From: Ferrovibrio sp046297895
GTDB taxonomy: Bacteria; Pseudomonadota; Alphaproteobacteria; Ferrovibrionales; Ferrovibrionaceae
Assembly: GCF_046297895.1 (NCBI RefSeq)
Contig: NZ_JBKBHC010000006.1
Location: forward strand, 1 to 64,000
Direction: 5' to 3'
DNA: 64,000 bases
The stretch's first letter is position 1, and the number at the start of each line of letters is the position of its first letter. Both the position numbers and the translations under genes were made by a program. Below the pieces are notes generated by a model. The model saw nothing but the letters and a program-made list of their open reading frames with translations. It was not told the DNA's origin and did not search any database. This document shows, piece by piece, positions 59,157 through 64,000 of this stretch.

Positions 59157-62100
59157 ATGGCAGCAACCACCATCGGGGTGAAGATCGACGACGACCTGAA
59201 GGCCCGGCTGAAACAGGCTGCCGATGGACTGGGGCGCACCCCCCACTGGCTGATCAAGCAGGCCCTGCTCACGGTGCTGGACCGCCTCGAGCGTGGCCAG
59301 GACGTCAGCGACCTGCTGGGTCTGGCCGGCGCCACTCCGGCCGAACTGGCCGAGATGCCGGCCGACAATCCGGCGCCGGTCATGCCCTTTCTCGATTTCG
59401 CTCAGGGTGTGCAGCCGCAAAGCGTGCTGCGCGCCCGCATCACCGCGGCCTATCGCCGTCCGGAACCGGAATGCCTGCCGCTGCTGATCGCCGAGGCCCG
59501 CCTGCCGGTCGGCGTGACGCAGGCGGCGTCTGATCTTGCCCGCAGGCTGGTTGAGGCGTTGCGCGGCAAGGCCGAGGGCGGCGGTGTCGAAGCCCTGATC
59601 CACGAATACGCGCTCTCAAGCCAGGAGGGTGTCGCGCTGATGTGCCTGGCCGAAGCCCTGCTGCGCATCCCCGACCGCGCCACCCGCGATGCGCTGATCC
59701 GCGACAAGATCGGCATCGGCGACTGGGAAGCGCATCTGGGCCACAGCCCCTCATTATTCGTCAATGCGGCGACCTGGGGCCTGCTGATCACCGGCAAGCT
59801 GGCCGCCACCAGCAGCGGCAAGTCTTTGTCGAACGCGTTGACCAAGCTGATCGCAAGGGGCGGCGAGCCGCTGATCCGCAAGGGCGTCGATATTGCCATG
59901 CGCATGATGGGCGAACAGTTCGTTTCCGGCCAGACCATTGCCGAGGCATTGGCCAACAGCCGCAAGTGGGAAGCGCAGGGTTTCCGCTATTCCTACGACA
60001 TGCTGGGTGAGGCGGCGACCACGGCCGCCGATGCCGCGCGTTATTACGCCGATTATGAACAGGCGATCCACGCCATTGGCCGTGCGGCGGCGAAACGCGG
60101 CATCTATGAGGGCCCGGGCATATCGGTGAAGCTCTCGGCGCTTCATCCACGCTACAATCGGGCGAACCTGGAGCGGGTGAAGGCCGAATTGCTGCCGCGG
60201 CTGAAGACGTTGGCCCTGCTGGCGCGGCAATACGATATCGGCCTGAACATCGATGCCGAGGAGGCCGAGCGGCTGGAAATCTCGCTCGACCTGCTGGAGG
60301 CGCTGTGTTTCGATGCCGACCTCGCCGGCTGGAACGGCATCGGCTTCGTTGTACAGGCCTATCAGAAACGCGCGCCCTTCGTGATTGACTGGCTGATCGA
60401 CCTGGCCCGGCGCAGCCATCACCGCCTGATGATCCGCCTGGTGAAAGGCGCCTACTGGGACAGCGAGATCAAACGTGCCCAGCTTGAAGGGCTGGAGGGC
60501 TTTCCTGTCTTCACGCGCAAGGTTCACACCGACGTGTCATATCTGGCCTGCGCGCGCAAGCTGCTGGCAGCGCCCGATGCAGCCTATCCGCAATTCGCCA
60601 CGCATAACGCGCATACGCTTGCCACCATCCATGCCATGGCTGGCGCGAATTTTTATCCCGGGCAATACGAATTCCAGTGCCTGCATGGCATGGGCGAGCC
60701 GCTGTATGAAGAGGTGGTGGGGCGTGACAAGCTGAACCGGCCCTGCCGCATCTATGCACCGGTCGGCACGCATGAGACTCTGCTGGCCTACCTTGTGCGC
60801 CGCCTGCTGGAAAACGGCGCCAATACCTCTTTCGTGAACCAGATTGCCAATAAAGATATCCCAATTGACGCGCTGATCGCCGATCCGGTCGAGGCCGCGA
60901 AGACGATCCAGCCGCTCGGCGCGCCGCATCCGAAGATCGCCCTGCCGCGCGAGCTGTTCGGCGATCGGACGAACTCCGCCGGTTTCGATCTTACCAATGA
61001 ACAGCGGCTGGCTTCCCTGTCGGCAGCGCTGCTGGCCAGCGGCGATATCGTCTGGCGGGCCGCCCCGCTACTGGCCGATATGACGGTGGAAGAGGGGAGC
61101 GCTCTACCTCTGCGCAATCCGGCCAACCATGCCGATATCGTTGGCCATGTCGTGACGGCCACGCCGGATGTGGTTGTGGCCGCCATCGACAGGGCGGCGG
61201 CGGCCGCGCCGATCTGGCAGTCCACGCCGGCAAGCGAACGTGGCCAGGCATTGCGGCGTGCCGCCGACCTGCTGGAAAGCCGCATGCCGCAACTGCTGGG
61301 CCTGATCGTGCGCGAAGCGGGCAAGACATTGCCCAACGCGGTGGGCGAAGTGCGCGAGGCCGTGGATTTCCTGCGCTACTATGCCGGCCAGGCCGCCGGC
61401 TTTGCCGCCGACAGTCATCGCCCGCTTGGGCCCGTGGCCTGCATCAGCCCGTGGAACTTTCCGCTGGCGATCTTCACCGGCCAGGTGGCTGCCGCGCTGG
61501 CTGCCGGCAATGTCGTGCTGGCGAAACCGGCAGAGGAGACGCCGCTGGTCGCCATGCAGATGGCATTGATCCTGCGCGAGGCAGGCGTGCCGTCCGGTGC
61601 GATGCAGTTGCTGCCCGGTGCAGGCGAGACCGGTGCGGCCCTGGTGGCCGATCCGCGCATCCGTGGCGTGATGTTCACCGGCTCGACTGAAGTGGCGCGG
61701 CTGATCCAGCGCCAGTTGGCGCTACGCCTCAATCCCGATGGCCGGCCGGTGCCTTTCATCGCGGAGACCGGCGGGCTGAATGCCATGATCGTCGATTCCT
61801 CCGCGCTACCCGAACAGGTGGTGGGCGATGTGCTGGCCTCGGCCTTCGATTCCGCCGGCCAGCGCTGCTCGGCCCTGCGTATCCTCTGCCTGCAGGAGGA
61901 TGTGGCCGACCGCGTATTGACCATGCTGAAAGGTGCGATGGCCGAACTGTGCGTCGGGTCGCCGGATCGCCTGTCGGTCGATGTCGGCCCGGTGATCACG
62001 GCGGAAGCCCAGCGCAATATCCGGGTCCATATCGATGCCATGCGCGCCAAAGACCGGCGGATCGAGCAATTTCCGCTGCCGCCCCACACCCGCCACGGTA

Positions 62101-63005
62101 CTTTTGTGCCGCCAACCCTGATCGAACTGGAGGATATCGGCGAACTGCAGCGCGAGGTATTCGGTCCGGTGTTGCATGTGGTGCGCTATCGCCGGCACGA
62201 ACTCGATGCCTTGATCGACCGCATCAACGCCAGTGGCTATGGCCTCACCTTCGGCCTGCACAGCCGCATCGATGAAACCATTGCCCATGTCACCCGGCGG
62301 ATCGCGGCCGGCAATCTCTATGTGAACCGCAACATCATCGGCGCCGTGGTTGGCGTGCAGCCTTTCGGTGGCCATGGCCTGTCAGGGACCGGACCGAAGG
62401 CCGGCGGCCCGTTGTATCTGCATCGTCTTCTGCAAGCGGCGCCGCCGCCCAGCATCAAGGGCGAAGCACCTGCCACCGCGCAGCGCTACGCCGAATGGCT
62501 GCGCCAGCGCGGCGATCTGGCGCTGGCGGATCGCTGCATGGCGATGGCAACACAAAGCCCGCTGGGTGCGGCAGTGGAACTGCCCGGCCCGGTGGGCGAA
62601 CGCAATCTTTATCTGCTGCTGCCGCGCGGCGTTGTGTTATGCGCGCCGCAGAGCGAGGCGGGGCTGAAGCTGCAGCTTGCAGCGGCCTTTGCCACCGGTA
62701 ATCGCGTCGTGATCCGCGACGCAGCCGCATATACTGCGCTGCTCGGCAGCCTGCCCGATGATCTGCGCCAGCAGATCGCGGAATCCGGCATGCCGCCTTC
62801 GGCCGTGCTGTTCGAGGGCGACGGCGATGCCTTGCTGGAGCTGACCCGGCAACTGGCTGGAGGTTCCGATACGGTCCTGCCGGTATATGCGGCCGGATAT
62901 GTTGCTGGGCCGGATTATCCCCTGCATGGTCTGGTGGCCGAACGCAGCATCAGCACCAACACGGCGGCCGCTGGCGGCAATGCCAGCCTGATGAGCATCG
63001 GTTAG
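59157..63005 (+). CDS. putA: Trifunctional PutA: proline dehydrogenase, glutamate-semialdehyde dehydrogenase and repressor
   Basis: 1282 residues from ATG 59157 (AGGGAGAAGG upstream). Residues 1-48 are a ribbon-helix-helix DNA-binding domain (TIGVKIDDDLKARLKQAAD), then the proline dehydrogenase barrel (about 240-560; IGRAAAKRGIYEGPGISVKLSALHPRY, LVKGAYWDSEIKRAQ), then the aldehyde dehydrogenase domain (about 620-1100) with ETGGLNAMIVD and catalytic Cys 904 in AGQRCSALR, and a C-terminal domain that closes the tunnel. It converts proline to glutamate. The last 4 bases overlap a convergent Lrp-type gene. Confidence 0.96.
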   Translation: MAATTIGVKIDDDLKARLKQAADGLGRTPHWLIKQALLTVLDRLERGQDVSDLLGLAGATPAELAEMPADNPAPVMPFLDFAQGVQPQSVLRARITAAYRRPEPECLPLLIAEARLPVGVTQAASDLARRLVEALRGKAEGGGVEALIHEYALSSQEGVALMCLAEALLRIPDRATRDALIRDKIGIGDWEAHLGHSPSLFVNAATWGLLITGKLAATSSGKSLSNALTKLIARGGEPLIRKGVDIAMRMMGEQFVSGQTIAEALANSRKWEAQGFRYSYDMLGEAATTAADAARYYADYEQAIHAIGRAAAKRGIYEGPGISVKLSALHPRYNRANLERVKAELLPRLKTLALLARQYDIGLNIDAEEAERLEISLDLLEALCFDADLAGWNGIGFVVQAYQKRAPFVIDWLIDLARRSHHRLMIRLVKGAYWDSEIKRAQLEGLEGFPVFTRKVHTDVSYLACARKLLAAPDAAYPQFATHNAHTLATIHAMAGANFYPGQYEFQCLHGMGEPLYEEVVGRDKLNRPCRIYAPVGTHETLLAYLVRRLLENGANTSFVNQIANKDIPIDALIADPVEAAKTIQPLGAPHPKIALPRELFGDRTNSAGFDLTNEQRLASLSAALLASGDIVWRAAPLLADMTVEEGSALPLRNPANHADIVGHVVTATPDVVVAAIDRAAAAAPIWQSTPASERGQALRRAADLLESRMPQLLGLIVREAGKTLPNAVGEVREAVDFLRYYAGQAAGFAADSHRPLGPVACISPWNFPLAIFTGQVAAALAAGNVVLAKPAEETPLVAMQMALILREAGVPSGAMQLLPGAGETGAALVADPRIRGVMFTGSTEVARLIQRQLALRLNPDGRPVPFIAETGGLNAMIVDSSALPEQVVGDVLASAFDSAGQRCSALRILCLQEDVADRVLTMLKGAMAELCVGSPDRLSVDVGPVITAEAQRNIRVHIDAMRAKDRRIEQFPLPPHTRHGTFVPPTLIELEDIGELQREVFGPVLHVVRYRRHELDALIDRINASGYGLTFGLHSRIDETIAHVTRRIAAGNLYVNRNIIGAVVGVQPFGGHGLSGTGPKAGGPLYLHRLLQAAPPPSIKGEAPATAQRYAEWLRQRGDLALADRCMAMATQSPLGAAVELPGPVGERNLYLLLPRGVVLCAPQSEAGLKLQLAAAFATGNRVVIRDAAAYTALLGSLPDDLRQQIAESGMPPSAVLFEGDGDALLELTRQLAGGSDTVLPVYAAGYVAGPDYPLHGLVAERSISTNTAAAGGNASLMSIG

Positions 63006-63463
63006 GCGTATTTCGTCGGAATCGCGGTGGTGAATTTCAGTTCCTCCATGCTGATGAAGGAGGAAATGTCGGTGAAATCCAGCCGCGAGATGAGCTGCTT
63101 GTAGACGGCGTCATAAGTCTCGACATCCGGCACGATGATGCGCAGCAGGTAGTCGATCTCTCCGGTCAGGCGATAGGCCTCGACAATCTCCGGGATGTCG
63201 GCGATGGCCTGCCGGAATTTCTCCAGCCATTCCATCGAGTGGCGGGAGGTGCGCACGCTGACGAATACCGTGGTCGGCACTTTCGCCTTGCGCCGGTCGA
63301 GCAGGGCCACGCGCCTGGCGATCAGGCCATCCTCCTCCAGCCGGCGGATGCGCCGCCAGCAGGCCGAAACCGACAGCGCGCAGCGCTCGGCCAGTTCGGC
63401 GATGGGGATGGCGGCATCCCCTTGTAAAATATCGAGAATCTTACGGTCGCGCGGATCGAGCAT
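63002..63463 (-). CDS. Lrp/AsnC-family regulator
   Basis: 153 residues. N-terminal helix-turn-helix (MLDPRDRKILDILQGDAAIPIAELAERCALSVSACWRRIRRLEEDGLI) and C-terminal RAM domain (VEAYRLTGEIDYLLRIIVPD). It probably senses an amino acid. Its stop overlaps the putA stop, so proline-responsive control of putA as in PutR is possible, but PutR is usually divergent from putA and here it is convergent. It is divergent from a racemase gene, 152 bases apart, in an AT-rich promoter region. Confidence 0.9.
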   Translation of the reverse strand: MLDPRDRKILDILQGDAAIPIAELAERCALSVSACWRRIRRLEEDGLIARRVALLDRRKAKVPTTVFVSVRTSRHSMEWLEKFRQAIADIPEIVEAYRLTGEIDYLLRIIVPDVETYDAVYKQLISRLDFTDISSFISMEELKFTTAIPTKYA

Positions 63464-63480
63464 GGTTTTGCCGTTTTGTC

Positions 63481-63527
63481 GAAAAATTTTTCTGTGATTA
63501 TTATATATATCCGAAATTATTTATCGG
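63481..63527. promoter_or_regulatory. AT-rich divergent promoter region between lrp-type and racemase genes
   Basis: It contains the 12-base perfect palindrome GAAAAATTTTTC (63481-63492), a TTATATATAT stretch (63501-63510) and CCGA...TCGG arms (63511-63514, 63524-63527). Lrp proteins bind AT-rich, loosely symmetric sites, so this may be an autoregulatory and racemase-controlling site. Confidence 0.45.
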
Positions 63528-63615
63528 TTTCCAGGCCATATGCGCCTGACTTTGCATCCTTTTGCCGCCCCCGACCGGCTACCCTCAGCCCGATTTCGGT
63601 TCCTGGAGGGGTAAT

Positions 63616-64000
63616 ATGAAAACCATTGGCCTGATCGGCGGCATGAGCTGGGAAAGCACGGCGGTCTATTACCGTCAGATCAATGAGATCGTCCGTCGGC
63701 GCCATGGCGGCCTGGCCTCAGCCGAAATCCTGCTGCGTTCGCTGGATTTCAGCCGCATCGTGGCCCTGCAGCAGGCCGGCCGCTGGGACCAGGCCGCGGA
63801 TACGCTGGCGCAGATCGGGCTCCAGTTGGCCGAAGCCGGCGCCGAATGCGTTCTGATCTGCACCAACACCATGCACAAGGTGGCCGATGCGGTGGAGGTG
63901 AAAGCCGGGGTGCCGCTGATCCACATCGCAGATGTCGTCGGCCATGCGCTGAAGGATGCCGGCGCGAAGCGTCCGCTGCTGCTCGCCACACGTTACACCA
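63616..64000 (+). CDS. Aspartate/glutamate racemase family protein (partial)
   Basis: At least 128 residues from ATG 63616, open at the right edge. MKTIGLIGGMSWESTAVYYRQINE and CVLICTNTMHKVADAVE, with the catalytic Cys in CTNTMH, are those of the Asp/Glu racemase (YgeA-like) family, which interconvert amino acid enantiomers without a cofactor. The second catalytic Cys lies outside the window. Divergence from an Lrp-type regulator suggests amino acid-responsive control. Confidence 0.88.
   Translation, partial: MKTIGLIGGMSWESTAVYYRQINEIVRRRHGGLASAEILLRSLDFSRIVALQQAGRWDQAADTLAQIGLQLAEAGAECVLICTNTMHKVADAVEVKAGVPLIHIADVVGHALKDAGAKRPLLLATRYT

Overview
The window reads as the chromosome of a high-GC alphaproteobacterium, probably of Rhodospirillales type. 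The evidence is strong GC codon bias, the order tig-clpP-clpX-lon-hup-tRNA-Val, a long PutA with an N-terminal ribbon-helix-helix domain, and many branched-chain-type (HAAT) ABC transporters and CoA-dependent aromatic catabolism genes. The lineage is inferred; no rRNA gene is present. A run of 10 Ns at 8754-8763 marks an assembly gap.

Left part (1-16.9 kb), mostly minus strand: the end of an unrecognised gene, crcB, a TfoX-N protein, paaG-paaI-DUF2783, a diguanylate cyclase, a HAAT transporter (livF, livG, livM, livH) with two tandem paralogous binding proteins, and a tightly coupled operon SDR-marR-enoyl-CoA hydratase-acyl-CoA dehydrogenase-Old-Yellow-Enzyme/Fn3 fusion-aryl-CoA ligase. A perfect AT-rich palindrome before the SDR and a close match before the first binding-protein gene suggest that the MarR protein controls both catabolism and uptake of one aromatic acid.

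17-22.3 kb holds housekeeping and stand-alone genes: a lipoprotein, a stand-alone RAM domain, a DEAD-box helicase, an M20 amidohydrolase, a metallo-beta-lactamase-fold hydrolase and a SixA-like phosphatase.

22.3-38.1 kb (plus strand) is the most interesting block. It has a MarR regulator, a molybdenum hydroxylase (separate FAD subunit plus a fused FeS-Mo subunit), a 6-hydroxynicotinate-reductase-like Fe-S protein, a UPF0280 (ApbE superfamily) protein, a PF06684 protein, a complete HAAT transporter with fused LivH-LivM, and hydantoinase/oxoprolinase subunits HyuA and HyuB. Together they look like uptake, ring hydroxylation, ring reduction and ring opening of an N-heterocycle. The substrate cannot be read from the sequence.

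38-50.8 kb is mixed: two unknown genes, tRNA-His with a strong terminator, a tandem rhodanese behind a NemR-box-like palindrome, DUF2147, FIST, a zinc alcohol dehydrogenase divergent from an SDR-P450-amidase-nnr run, a SulP transporter and a small XRE regulator in AT-rich surroundings.

50.8-64 kb is the proteostasis core (tRNA-Leu, tig, clpP, clpX, an ABM-domain gene, lon with a sigma32-like promoter, hup, tRNA-Val). It is followed by putA with three operator-like repeats, a convergent Lrp-type regulator and the start of an aspartate/glutamate racemase gene.
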